From Tubiluchus corallicola (lineage: Eukaryota > Priapulida > Priapulimorpha > Priapulimorphida > Tubiluchidae), in NCBI GenBank assembly GCA_030141605.1, contig JAQGDQ010000278.1, positions 186,001-250,000 on the forward strand: DNA of 64,000 nt, given 5' to 3'. Made by a program: the position numbers and the translations under genes. Numbering within the stretch: the stretch's first letter is position 1; every line of letters starts with the position of its first letter. The notes under the pieces are model-generated. The model had not been told where the DNA came from and searched no databases. It saw nothing but the letters and a program-made list of their open reading frames with translations. Shown here piece after piece: positions 1 to 14,400 of this stretch.

Positions 1-33
1 TCATGAAAATTAAAATCACATTTACTTTTAAAC

Positions 34-134
34 TACAGTAGGCGCTGTTTATTAGATTCACGGTTAATAGACTGAGTCGCTTGAGTCAAAACACTTCTGT
101 CCCAAAGTGAGCCTATTAAGCGGTGCCTACTGTA
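34..134. mobile_element. 101-bp MITE, TACAGTAGGCGC family
   Basis: A compact inverted-repeat element. The left end reads TACAGTAGGCGCTG and the right end is its approximate reverse complement, CGGTGCCTACTGTA, with no room for a gene. TA at the outer edge of both ends fits the TA target duplication of the Tc1/mariner/pogo superfamily. The same termini bound the 888-bp element at 41401-42288, so this looks like an internally deleted copy. It lies just upstream of the desaturase last exon, inside its final intron. Confidence 0.75.
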
Positions 135-280
135 TTATTGGAAAAACTTTTAATATTTCAAAACAGTCCTATAAAACATGGAAATCTTTACAAAAGAAAT
201 GATACTTTTCAAAAGATAAACATGCGCTATATTTAATTATAGACTGATTATTTCGTACATAAAACACCATTTAATTTCAG

Positions 281-533
281 GTCAATTAATCCCGTGGAGA
301 ACATTTTTGTTGTACTAGGAGCTATAGGTGAGGGATTTCACAACTATCACCACACTTTTCCTCAAGATTATGCTACAAGTGAATTTGGAAAATTGTTCAA
401 TCTTACAACAACCTTCATAGACTGCATGGAGCGACTAGGGTTTGCATACAATCTCAAAATAACTCCAAAATCAGCAGTACAACGACAGAAAGAGAAACGA
501 GGTGACGGATCGGAGGGGTTTGGCATCTTATGA
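281..533 (+). CDS. SCD: Stearoyl-CoA (delta-9) desaturase, last coding exon (partial gene)
   Basis: Last exon of an acyl-CoA delta-9 desaturase, the ER-membrane di-iron enzyme that places the first double bond in saturated acyl-CoA using cytochrome b5. The exon follows a TTTAATTTCAG acceptor ending at 280. Its first base completes a codon carried over from the previous exon. The translation holds the family's third histidine box in the context GEGFHNYHHTFPQDY, then an NLTTTFIDCM segment, the LGFAYNLK segment and the terminal RGDGS motif, followed by TGA at 531-533. Earlier exons, with the first two histidine boxes and the membrane segments, lie left of the window. The mixed vertebrate-like and invertebrate-like residues do not settle the phylum. 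The family call is very secure; which paralogue is unknown. Confidence 0.93.
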
Positions 534-594
534 TCGCACTGCTGTTAACACTTCATTTAAAATCCGGTTACAAGGTTAATTATAAACAAAGTTA

Positions 595-607
595 AATAAA
601 CAATAAA
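595..607 (+). terminator. Polyadenylation signals of the desaturase gene
   Basis: Two overlapping AATAAA hexamers at 595-600 and 602-607 begin about 60 bases after the desaturase stop codon, a normal 3' UTR position. Confidence 0.5.
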
Positions 608-1195
608 CAGAGTAACTTATGTTTATAATGCAAATTACAATGCCTAAATACTCTACTTCTTTTTGTTACTTGAAGGGCCATTTTTTAAAATCAGAGTAAA
701 CAGCATTAATCAATATAAGTTACATTCTGACAGTAACAAAATATTAGTTGTACAAAATTTAGCCCGAACTTGAGTTCTGTGTGAAATAATACTTTTACTA
801 TCTACTTTTCAAGTCATTACTGATGTTAATTAATGCAAAGTATAGTTGTCCCTGGAAAAACAAAATCAGCAGTTAAGGTGTAAACACTCACTAGCTGCTA
901 GTGTTTGTTTTGATAATATTTATGGCATGTCAGGAAGGTAACTGCTCAAGCTGTTGTCTGTGAGGTCTTGGCATATGCAACCTTTAACCACAACATGTCA
1001 AATTTATTCACGGAATTTCACGCAAATAAACAACATTCGCATCTGTGTCTCTGTTAGATCTGTTTAAGATAAACATTTTGAATTTGACAGCTGTGGGCAT
1101 CAAATAAGTAGTATTTCATCATTAGCATAGCGAAACTCATAAAGAAAATTTGAAGATTTTCACATTCATAATGTTCATAAAATAAACAAACTCAC

Positions 1196-4100
1196 CCATT
1201 ATCATTTTCGCTGTAAATTAGATTTGGCCCGAAAACAATAGCTATATTTGATGTTGTCATTTTATTGGTGTCTGACAATGCAGCAAGTTTTGCCAAGAAC
1301 TTGATGAGGTACCTGTAACGCAGAAGTTACATTTAATTAGAACAAGCTGAAGTGTGACAAATGCATAGTAAACACTTGATTTCCTTTGCCTGTGTTATTT
1401 CATGGGCTCGTTTCTTTTGTTTTTCACATGGAATAGAACAGAAAAGAAACTTATTTTTTACATGGATGCACATCGAAATTGCATATAATACAATATTTCC
1501 ATGATAGTCCATGCATGGTTAGTGCATTAAACGATTTCAAATAAATAAAATTAAACAAATAAAAATTAAACATTAATAGCATACATTAAATTAAATGAAC
1601 ATTTAATTAAAAGTTAAGCATTCAGAATTAGGAAATTTAAATTATTAATAAGTGCCAGAAAACAAGGCTAATAAGAGTTATAAAGTTAAAGTTCATAAAG
1701 AAAATATTAAAAGAATTAAATAAGTTAAAAACCAGTTAAAAATTATTTACTAAATACAGCAAAACTAGACTGATAAAACAACATTTTATGACTAAAACTA
1801 CTAAGTACTAAATGTTTAAGTACTAATAAAAATCACATCCCATTAAAAAAATTAAATGTTTAAACTTGTTATTGCTAAACAGTGATTATGAATAAAACAG
1901 CATGAGGTCAATAATAAAGTGATTAAAGATTAAAATCACTAAAAGTTACTAAGATTTCAAAAATGACATAAAGACCAAAATGCAATTTAATTTAAAACGG
2001 TATTAAGCAATACATTCTTTAACTGTTTCTCTGTTGCTGTGAACTTCAACTCTTGATTTACATTATTATACATCTTTGGCTATTTCACATCACACTTTAA
2101 TGGCTACACTTGTTCATCAAAATGACTGTCCTAAGCTGACGTTTGCTATAGTAACATCAGCTTTTATTGTGCTCTTTCAAGTACACAAATAAATTTCAAA
2201 ACATATAATAACCTTAAATGAAAACCGGACGACTGATTAAACTCAATCTCATTTTAATTTACTGTCCAAGATATAAAAGTTAGCAATTATTTGAAATATT
2301 CGAGTAATTAACTCAAAAAGTTAATTAATGGCAACCAAACACAGCTATCACTTATGTCACAAACAAACCAGAGTTTGTGCAATGGTAGTCATCTTCTCTG
2401 CACGTCAAGCACATTTGTGTAAGTGAAGATTGCTATAAGACATTGATGTGATGTCACAGACGAACAATGCAGTTCATTATCATGTTTGTCACGGTACCGC
2501 CCTTATTTGTCGGCCACACGAATATGACAAAAAAACTCCATAGCCAGTTTTAGTGGATTCGCTCAGCCATGCATAGCTTTGAAAGTTTAAGAAAATTTAA
2601 CTATCCAAAGCAATTATTATTTAATCTAAGCTTCCATTTAAAAAAAACTGCATAGCTTTGAAAGTTTAACATAAGTTAACTAACCGAGGTAATTATTATT
2701 TAATTTAACCTTTGATTTAAAAAAAGCTGTTGTAGTTTTCAATATTTTAAAGCACATTTTATTTTGGACTAATTGTCTACACAATCGTCTGGTTTTCCTT
2801 TAACAGTTTATGCAACAGTAATATTACCAAAACAGGCATTCAGAGTTTTAGAATGTAAAGGTTGAATTCAACTGCTTACCTAAAGTTATTATAATTTGGC
2901 TTCGGCAGTGATTCACACAGTTTATAAAGTGCTTCTAATCGTTTCTTTTCATTTTCTATCCTAAAAAATATAAATAGAGTGATACTAAACTATTAATGCA
3001 ACTTTCAAATGAACAATAAATAAACAAGCACGGAATTACATGTACTGCAAGTCAGAGAACAGTCACTGCACATTTTCATTATGAAGTGGCCTCTCTGAGG
3101 CAGTCAGCAATTTTCAACATAATGGTTAAAAAAATCTATAGCATCTGTAAATGCCATTGATCAAAAATTTACAAAAACTGTCCATAAACTGCAACACCTA
3201 AATAATTTTTATTAAAAAGGGACTTGAAGCTCGTTAACCTCGTAGGCAAACTATTATATAGTTTTTACCAGAAAAGTGTGGAATTTTTTGCAGTAAGATG
3301 TAGGATGGGGGAAGAGCTTTTTCAAATTCAAAAGCAGGATCCAGGAATCAATTTGCGATCAAATTCACAGGAACTATTGAGTTTCGGTTTAGTTATTATT
3401 AGGCCTATTTGTACAAATTTCTTGCTAAAAATGTCAATTTGAGTGTTCCATATTCACGTACGCAATGTTAAAACTCAGATGACTAGTGGCTTAAGCTTTT
3501 TTCTTATAAAAGTTTAACAGTACAAACTTTTGCTTAAACAATATGTCAGCCAGATTATTTCAATATTTATTTCAAGTTTCACACCTTCTGCATGTCTCAC
3601 TTTTACCAGCAACTATAAGACATGGCCCAGGAGATGGCCCATTGAATCTTTTCGTGCTATGTTATATTTTATATAATGTTTTGGCTTTGCATTAACACAA
3701 AGTATAAACATTTTATAAAACATAGCAATTTCCATTTAGATCTTGTTAACTCTGACCAGGTTTTGCTTGTTTGCCTGGAACAGTTTCAGCTTGACTCCGA
3801 TTTGGCCAACAACAAGTTATGGCTTGATTTTGAATTCGCCTACAGCAGCTTTGGCTCGATTTGATTTTAATTTTGATTTGGCCTACAGCAGTCACTGCTT
3901 GATTTTGATTAGATCTACATCAGTTTTGCTTGATTTTGATTTATCCTACAACAGCTTCGATTCGATTCTGATTTGGCTTTAAAAGTTTTAGCTTAATTTT
4001 GATTCAGCCTACAGCAGTCTCGATTTGATTTTGATTTGGCCTACAGCACTTTTGGCTTGGCTCTGATTTGGCCTACTGCATTCTGATTGGCGTACAGTGG

Positions 4101-5421
4101 TTTCGGCTTTCTTTTGATTTTTTAACATTCGTCACAATACATCTTGGTCGAATTCTATACGATACTCGTCCTTAATTATTCCATACACACACATAAGCTG
4201 TGAATTAAAGAGAAGTATTTTAATGAAGCTATTGTCAGAGTCAAGACATTTTCTCTGCCTCATCCAGGGCATACATGATGTATCAAGTTCTCATAACAAG
4301 ACATTTTCCATACCTACTAAACTATCCAATTCCGAGCATTTCTTGTAGCTGTGCCAGTCTAACTGTGATAGACGAAAATAGCGGGTTTACAAACATTTAA
4401 GCACACCAGGCGATTCACACTAAAAAATGGGTCACAGACAGCTAGCCAAACGCAGCCTAAACCAGCACGTGGCTAGTGTTGTTGATCTAAACCAAGGTAA
4501 ACGCAAATGTGCCACAGATCACTCTGATGTAATAGCTTAATTATCTCATCTTTTTGTAATATCGCTGAAGTATCAAAACAGCATTTCTAAGTGCATAGTT
4601 CTTTGGACAAGGGTCAAGACGGCTGCCTTGGACAGAATGCATTACTAACTTGGGAGACTCAGTTTCATTGTATTACTACTCGTCATCTATCATCTACTCT
4701 ACTGTTTCATGTGCTGTTTAATGACTATTGTGCACACTGTGCTTGTAGGATTTTCAAGTAGCCTTGGTATCGTAAAGGACAGCTGTTGATTGATTATGCA
4801 CGCAACTAAGGCATTCCAGTTCAGTTCCCACTTTCGCCATTCTTTCTGGGAATTATTGGCATAGTCGCACATAAATGTTACGCATATTACAGCAATAGCA
4901 ACAACAATTAGGTTAATCAATGCTCTAGCAGACTTGTACCATTTTCAATGAAAGTTGAAAAAGCTACTATTTATAAAACAAAAATACCAAATTTTAACAC
5001 TAATCAAGACAAAAATCAGACTTAACCAAACTAAAATGTTTATGTTTCATTAATGATGTCATTTCGTACTGTGTTGTAAAATTGTGGGGTCAACACCTAC
5101 ATATAAAATACACGTCAAAAATACTGTAAAACATCTTACTTGTTTGCTGCCATCCATGAATTATATAGTTTATGTGTAAGAAGAGGGTCTGGAAGTTCTC
5201 TTAAATACAACTTTAATGCACTTGCAATGCAATGTACATCATATTCTGTTAAATCAGGTGAACCACAGTCGAATTCAGCACGTAGTTTTTTCATTCTAGC
5301 TGCGCTGCCAGCAATGCGAAATAATCCCTGAAAACAATAAACAAGTTATTGTACCTGAGTATGAATAAATCGCATCATAATAATAATAATAAAAACAATA
5401 CTGCTACTGCTGCTGCTGCTG

Positions 5422-5453
<32 letters not shown>

Positions 5454-8400
5454 ACCACCACCACCACCACCAATAATAATAATAATAATAATAATAATAT
5501 CAGCCTCCAAATTTTATTGAAATTTTTTTTGCTAAATAAGTTTTGATGAATGCTGATCAACATCAGAAACTGTAGCGAAAAAGAGTAATTACAGAAATTT
5601 TACAGCAAAAAATGACAATTTCAGAATCAACGTCAACTGCTTTAACTACACTAATAGAGGTTAACTAGACAGACAGATAGATAAAATCTTTACCTACTAA
5701 TTAAAAACTTACGTATACAAAGTAAAAATACATTGCACATAAGAAATGCTTACTGAATACAGGAGGCAGCATACCAGTCAATTATGTACATACATACATT
5801 AAGTAAGCAACTGAGTGAATATTAGCAATAGCATCGTCTACAACTAATAATAATACGAAAAAATAAACCATAGTAAATATAAAATTACTGAAAATTAATA
5901 AGCTATGGCACATGCAGTACTTATTTACAAAATTTATATATTTGCAGATAAGAAATAATCATTTCATTTATAACTAAATATTTATATCATGTGTAAGTTC
6001 TTTTTGCAGTATTTCAAAGCATAATTTATACAAGTTGAGCACAGCTGCACAAAGATTAGACTGATTAGGTAATGATTTTGTAATTAAATATAACCACCTT
6101 GATGTATATTATCTTATACAACCAACAAAGATTACACCATTAAAATTATGCACTTCTATAGCTATTTATGGTCTTTACTGCCCCTTTTGTGGTGGAAATT
6201 ATTACCATTATAAGTCTTTTATTAAAAACTATATTATACACTTTATATACCTACACGATCACAGAAATGTACCAGTTAAAAAACTGACCTGGTCCTCTCA
6301 TGGTAGTTATGGTGGAAACCATAATCGCCTATAGAAGTGCAACATTATAATAGCATAACTTTAGATGTTTTTATAAGATCACATGACAATAAACTCCATG
6401 TGATTGGACAATTAAATTTTGAATTCAATGACGTGGTTTATTTTGGATATTGTAGATAAATTTAGTGTTTTGGGTATGTGTCTTCCTCAAGTTGTACAAC
6501 ATTGCAGAATTCATTAGATTTCCCTTAATCTATTCTAACATAACCTAACCTAACCTATTCTAATCTATTTTAAAATTAACCTAACCTAACCTGTTTTAAT
6601 CTAATCTAATCCAATCTAATCTAATCTAATCTTAGAATTTAATAAACTGAAACAAATGATCCAGCTAGTTTAACAAAACTTAATCTTTATGATACAGTAA
6701 AACAGATTAGTTTATACACATATAAGGGACAATCGTACCTCTTCTTTAAGGCCTGTATCTAAAATTGCGCAGACACAGTCTTCTATAACCTCTGCAATTT
6801 CCCGATTTGTGGCTTTTAAATGTTCGGAAAGAGCGACTCCGTAGACGGGTTTTTGCAAAAACATAGCTGCCAAAAAATATTTCTAAATATGATATTTATG
6901 TCACAGCTATTTTACTTGGAATTTTAATAATTTCAGAGTTACCAAATATACACTTCGTTTCAATAATATGCAAGTTATAACTGATGTAGTAAATTATAAT
7001 CTAACAAAAATAGCATACTTTCCCAGTGTTTTAATTTTGGCATTAAATCTTCTAAGTTGAGCAGAGCAAGTTGGTGGTATTCTCTCTGTATTTCAATAAT
7101 CTAAAAGAACATACATATAAACAATAAATATATGTTTATTTGATACTCATAATTTAAATAACAGAAAAGAAGTTTGTTCATAACAAAACTTTAGGTCTAG
7201 CAAAAATCTAAAGTTGCTGTAAAGATCAAAAAGTAAACCTTATTTATAGTGCCTTTTTCCTTTGTTATTTCTTTATAACATATAATAGTTGAAACCACTT
7301 TTGCACTAAAGAGGCAATTGGACTTTTATAATGCAGTAAAAGTAAAGGTTATACATTATTAGTGAAATGCAGTCTGTTAACATCGACCAATTCGTCTTCT
7401 AAGAGAGTAGCAATAAAAAACCAGGTAATTGGGCTTTATTCCTTTTTGTTATGCTATTCGGTACACTGGAAGATGGAGTCCGGGATACAATGGCTAGGGC
7501 GGTTAATGCTGAATGGTTACAGCAGAATTGGGTTCTATTTCATCTTCTAAGGCAACAAAGACTAAACTAAAAATGTATCTTAATGACCCTCAATATCAGA
7601 AATAGTCAGAGGCAATATAACATATGAGATCTCTATATTAGTTTTCCAGTGGTTAGCCATCCATTTACTAACCAAATCAGCTACTATTTAACTTAGCAGA
7701 TAACCACTCAGATAACGCATAACTGCTCAGCTATTTACCCCAATTTTAACTTATGTGTGACAGTTTACAAATGATGAAATCAGCAAGGCACCTCTCTTAC
7801 TTCAAAAACATCAAACCTTCTTTTTGAAATGGAGATGTACCTAAAATTTTTACAGACAAGTAATGGAAATTAAAAAGTATCATACAAAGAACGACTGGTA
7901 TGAGAAAAACTAAAAAAATCACAGAATTAATTAGTTATAGCTATATTTAAAAAAGTCTGCAAACAATTTAGTTACATTGAAAATTGTACGTGTTAAAATA
8001 AACTGTGCAGTGTACACGAAATAGTGTTACGATAACTGACAGTCTAACAACAAACTAGGGATAATTGATAATTATTGATACATATTGTTATCATTAACAT
8101 CCCTACAGCAAACTCAATAATGTTATTACATAAGTGCATTACCTTAACTAAAAGACGAGCAAATTCATCCTGTCTAGAGCACATCTTGTACAATTCGCTT
8201 GCAAGTTGATCTTTGCACTGTTCGACACGGGCCGCAGCTTCATTCTGTTCTTGCTTAATCTGATCTACCTTGGCTTGCTGTGCAGACAGATTGATAGGTG
8301 TGGCCGTACCGCTTGCAACCTGTGTTTCTAATTGCTTCTGTGCACTTTGATATCTATGAACAAATAATCAAACTTCAGTAAAACAACAGATACCTGTAGC

Positions 8401-11400
8401 ACCAAAATTTAATTCCAATTTGAGATAACTGTTTAATAACTTATTTTTGCTGTCAAGTAAATTAGTACACTTAATTAATGGACATTGTAAATGCCTTTAT
8501 TTCATAAGATTAAATTGCGAATGTTTAAAGGAGAAGATCGATTGAATTTCAAAATATATTTCAAAATGTTCACAAAGTAAAGTTGTCAGCTGGTTGCATT
8601 CTTACTTTTTTAAATAGCCTGTACCAAAGGCAAAAAGCCAAAAACTACTGTGATGCCAGCAAGCCAAGTAATGTAATTTACTGCGAGAAAATCACAGATA
8701 TGTGCACTGGTGCACTTGGTAGTATGCAAATATACCAACAGTTCACCACAGTTTCTTAACAGTGAAGCTATCATTTAATATGGCTTCATCCAAAGTCAGT
8801 ATAAGAGCTTAAATTTTCGAGTTTCTTAAAGTGCCATTGTGAAACATGAAATATGCATCCATTGTGATATTACATGTAGACGATTAGAAATTTTAAGATA
8901 CTTTTTAACTGCATATGGAAATTTACTATACTTAGCTATACTAGACTATAAAAACAAATAAATTCTGAAGTGGAAAATTGCTTGCATCACAAATTGCTCA
9001 ATAGACCTAACAGAAATAAATATTTAAAACCAGTCTAGATGCAAAGACTTTGAATTGACAAGAGTGAGACCATCTGCACACCCTAACTAAAAATCAACCT
9101 ATTTCCCATAACATTTTCCTTTTTTGCTGCTCAAGCAGAAGACAGTTTTGTTTTATGATTTCATAAAATTTCAACCATGTGTATTTACATTTTTATAAGC
9201 ATTTACGTAGAATTTGTTAACCGCAGATCCATATTTTTTTACCATTTCAGGCAGAAGCAGCTAGTAATAATTTTTTTCAATCTATGTCTAACAACTATTC
9301 TGTGAATTCGGCACTCAGCTATTAACAACCTGTATAGGATTTAGACATACAGAGTAACTACTACTGATCAGCTGTTAGTATTAAGGTTGTTTTATGCATG
9401 TGCAAATCATCCCTTCTATTAAACAAGACCACCGTCAGCTGGTACACACATTTATTATGGTAATTTTACACTAGCAATTCAACTAACGGTATGCTACAGA
9501 GTACTAAGTAACTCAAGAACTGCATATATTGAAACACCCATAGCCTCCTGGTATACCCACTATAAATCACTAAGGAAATAGCAGGCAGATGATTACCCCA
9601 GCATTAAGGCTCTGATGCCAGAGCTGTTAGTTGCGCTGTTAACATGGCTAGCTATATAAATAGAAGCCAGTGCTTGTACTGTTTATATTTAGTGGAAGAT
9701 GAGTAATGTTGCAACCTACATGAACTTACCTACTCTTCACAGCATCCATATCCAATGTTAATTTGTTCAGCTGCTTTTTTAACTTGGCGATATTTGGGAA
9801 ATCGACCTGAAATAAGCAAAATTTCTTTCAAATTTTAACCGGCTGTCGAGAAAAGTTAAAACAGTAGTAGAAAAGCAAATTAAAACAATTACTCTTGTGC
9901 TTAAATGAAAGATTATTCAACAAAAGAACATATTATTTATTATAAATTTGGGAAGGCATGGCTGGTTAATACGTCTGAAATAAAACATAAAAAAACGTAA
10001 AGCTACTGTATTGCTTAATATTATAATAGTGAACGGGCAAAGATTTTGCAGTCAGTTTAACAGAAGGGTGAAAGAAAGTTGGTTAAAAGTTAAAAATACT
10101 GTAAGTAAATATAAAACAAATACATACAAAAATAAAAATGTATAAAAACAAATATACACATATACAAAAATGCATAAATCTACTCAAGTTATATTAAAGG
10201 AGATGAGAAACTGTTAGTTAACTTGTCGACTGACTGCTCAGATTTACTGAGTAGCCCAGTTTACACATTGAAATTAAAAATTTACTTCTGTTTTAAGCTT
10301 TAGCAAATGCACAGTCTGTTATCTTGCCTGTTGTTATCTCAAGAGTGCACGAAATTATAAGTATACCAAAAATATCATTTTTGCATATGTTCAGCTGGCA
10401 CTTCAACCATTCAGCCAGTTAGGGTGTCTACCATTGAGCCAGCTAGACTGCCAACTGCTAATTATATTTGATGAAAAGAGATGAAGTTGAAAAGATGGTG
10501 AATATGCATTTTTGTATTAATTCCATAATATTAAATTCTGAATTATCCACCTTTGAAACGATAGGAATTTCTGAAATGAATGCAGAGTATTTTTGCATTT
10601 TGTATATATATAGCATCAACATTATCAATGATAAAGACACAATTTGATAGCATACAACCAATAGATATCTGATTCATACGATAGGCCGGAAGAAAAAACT
10701 CAGTTGAAAGAGGTAGATTTTTGAATACACCCTCCTCATAATAAAAAAAATGGTTTATTCTTTCATTCAAAGGTGAAAAATCTCAGTTGAAAGAAGTACA
10801 TTTTTGGATACACCCTCCTCACAACAAAATAATAATAAATTATTTTTTACCTCCAGAAATTCGTTCAAAGGTGTGAGAACATTGTTTTCCACTTCAATTT
10901 CATATTCCAAATGCTGCTTTCCTAAACAGTAGAACCCCTCTGCACATAGCTGGTAGACAGTGCTGCAAAGGAAGAACAAATTTCCACTATTTTTCTACGT
11001 CAGCCACGATTTCTCAAATCCAACGTAACCTTCTACCGAATTTCAAAATATCTCTTACGCTTGTATTGAGTTGGAAGTTACGTAACTTCTGATGCTACTT
11101 TTACAAATATGTTTTTCGGTTTTGCATTGAGTGCGATGAACCATGAGAGATGCTCTGACACGAAGAGTCGTGGGCCTCCAACAACCTCCTTATCGACAAG
11201 GCAAAGTTGTGGACCCGACCTATTTGTTAACTACAATTATGTACATCCAGTATCAAAGCTTTGAATATTAGTTTTTTCTGACAGCTTATTTTTGTTTTTT
11301 CTAATGCCAACTAAAGACACGATTCACAGTATACAACCAATGATTTCGTGTAATGAACCATGCATAATACTGTTTAAATAACATTGTTTAATTACTTAAA

Positions 11401-14400
11401 ATGCCATGCATTGTTTAATGTTTTACACATAATTGCTAAATGACAATTTTACATTAAAAGGTATAAAGAATATGTACCAGAATAAAAAATACATAAACAG
11501 CTAGGAGTACCAAGCCCAAGACAACTTGCTTTGTAATTCGCATAATTAATTACATAAATGTCTAGAGACTTGCACAGTTAATTTGTGATATTTTGTTTTC
11601 ATTAGCCTTCTGCCAGACATATCTAACTAAACATGAAAAAACTGCCAGCTTTTGAGGTATGACTTCTGAGCTAGATCACAAGTTGAGATGTTCTGAATTT
11701 TCCTAATACTTCTTTGGCACACTTCAAGGAGCAAAAATACTCTCTTTTTATATTTCTCACTTAATCTGTGAGATGCCGTAGCATTCCGTGAAAATCTTTC
11801 TTCAGACGTCTTCAATTTTTTCTTCAGAGGCCATCAATCTTTCTTCAGAGGTCATCAATTAAACTCTCTGCTATTCCATGCTAGTTAAATTTCGTCCTTT
11901 CTTGCACTTTTGGGATGATGACATTTCTATTGACTCTGACCTTCCTGATGGCTCAAGGTCAACTTACATTCTTATAATGTTTAGAATACTAGTAATGTAA
12001 AGGTATTACATTTTACAATAAACTGTCACGCCTTTTTGAGGGCGTTAATCCAGAGACATAGCCAGGGGGAGCAAGCACATAAAAAAGATACAGGGACACA
12101 TGAAGCAAATATATGTTTGTCTTTGCCACAACAGACAGCATCACCGTGTGACAAGAATATATTATAATAAGTAGATTTTGGGCAATTTGATCTTTGGTTC
12201 TATCAGTCAACCTTGACAAAAGAGTTGCGTAATTGCGCCCTCATTTCAAAAACATGGGAAGCTGGTTGGTCAAATAAAGAAATGGCAGGTCGTTAAAAAA
12301 GTGCCAATTTTGAAAAATGTAATCAGGGAGAATGGTTTCTCCCCTTGCTCTCTATTATCTACGCTGCTATTATTATTGTATTATTATTCATTTAAAGTTT
12401 AAATGAAATTTTGTATGTTCGATCGTGGCCAGGATGACTATTGCGACAACAAATAGTGCTGACAACATTTTTCAACTGAAATTTTTCAATTTTTCAACAA
12501 ACTTGTAAATTACTTCTCAACTCTCCAAAAATCATGTTTTCTAAATAAACAAGCCAAGATTTTTTGCAAATCTAAGATTATGAGGAACGTAAATGTGCGG
12601 CTAATCAGTGAAACGAGACATGTTTATGCTACTACAACACTGTTCAATATCATGCTTGCTAAACTAAACACTTAAACGCTAAGCAAAACATAGCTCGCTG
12701 TACTCACGCCAGTAGGCCCAAACCATCTCCCAGGATAGCGCTGTTATCATGAAGCTGAGAAGCCAGCAGTGATTCTGGTAACTTTTTCTGCGAATAAAGA
12801 GAGGTTTAGGTATTAGAAAGCAGTTGCATAAATGAGGGTGCACAATTACGGTGCAAACATCAATCACATAAAGGCCAATAAACACAAATTTTTAACTAAT
12901 TTAGCTAACCTAACATAGTTTCATTATTTATTAAAAGTTTAATTTCATACATACATATAAATATAACCTCCTAAACATTAAACTAAATTATTTTAATTAC
13001 TGTAAGTGTAACTCGGTACCACTGCTGCTACTGCACTGTTGAATTTCAAGTGAGTCCAGTAGCATGCACAAGGGGGCAGAAGCCCCTTATGCGATTGCCC
13101 CGGGCAACCATATCATAAGGGCATCCAATCAAAGAGTGAAATAAAATTTTATTTTTGAAATTTTAAATTGTCTTTCTACAAACACCCTACAGTCCCACAA
13201 GCTGACGTGACTGTGGATACAAAGTACCAGTCGGCCAGGACGTCACCACAGTAAACTACAAACACAGACATCCCATAATACTTTTCGGACAATCATCCTC
13301 ATCCTGCTATGACATCACTTAGCACATGCAGCCGAAGCATTTCTCAACCCTAGACCCTATAGGCCCCCTGCTTGAGTCTTAGGGGCATACAATCAAGGAG
13401 TTAGCCTCAGGCATCACCAAACCTCTGCACGTTACTGCAGATCACATTATAACCACTTACTATTATCTACAGGAAATTTAATGAAAAGCATTAGACAAAA
13501 AAGACACTCCTGCAAGCTACAAATACAGGTAATACCTCTTTAATAGCATCATACATAAGTACATTTGTTTAAATTTAGCTCAACATCTTCATCAGTCACG
13601 ATAAGCCATCTTGAGCCTTTCTTATGGCATAATTCCATAAACATGTTTTTAGAGACTGTGTTAAAGAACTCAATTTTCTTGCTAAAATTGCCACATGTAT
13701 AGATCTATTCCCATGAATTGCAAACAAGGTATTTTTAAGGTCACATACACCCAAATTTCATAATTTTTGGCTTGCTAAATGGAAAATTTGCTGCAGTAAC
13801 AATATATCAGTCAGCCCATGTGACTGAGTCACTTTATTAATTAACTGTTCAAAGAAAGCTTTTTTAAGTACTGGTAACTACAACTATCTAATCGATGCTC
13901 TTAAATACATACACTTCTTGAGGCATGTGTCAAAACCCAATTAATTCAAGGAATCAATTAATGTTAAAAATAACAGAATAGTTAGTTTATTTGGCTCAAT
14001 AACATAGAAAACCTAAAATATATAAATGATATAACATGATATGAAATGACATGACAACGACATGATATCAAATGATATGAAAAGACCAAAAGGTCTACTA
14101 GTTTACCACCCCTTTACCAAAATGATAATATAGATAAATTCCAGAAAAAAAAATCAGAAATAACATATTCAGAAAAGGTAAACATTCAATTACTGCGCAC
14201 CATTAAGGTTTATGATTAACCTCCATTAATATTATGTGTGTGCAAAACAAATCAACAAGACAGCCAAGTGATCTTACATATCTGTTAATAAATTACTAGA
14301 TGTCATTACCATCACAATCAATAAGCCTTTTCGCAGTTTCACCATGCACACGCGCTGTTGCTGTATGTCAAAGGTTACGTGAACCCCAGCAACGCATCTT

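Noticed and set aside
830-851. A possible ARHGAP17 terminal exon after a strong TTTTTCCAG acceptor (minus strand)
   Set aside because: In the required phase it adds only six codons before a stop and would cut the RhoGAP domain short. No polyadenylation signal follows in reach, and the residues do not match the family.
3676-3982. Overlapping open frames rich in Leu, Asp and Phe
   Set aside because: They arise from the 33-36 bp minisatellite and switch frame with unit length.
5349-5563. Open frames coding poly-Asn, poly-Ala, poly-Thr or poly-Leu/Val
   Set aside because: They are translations of the trinucleotide repeat inside an intron and have no gene context.
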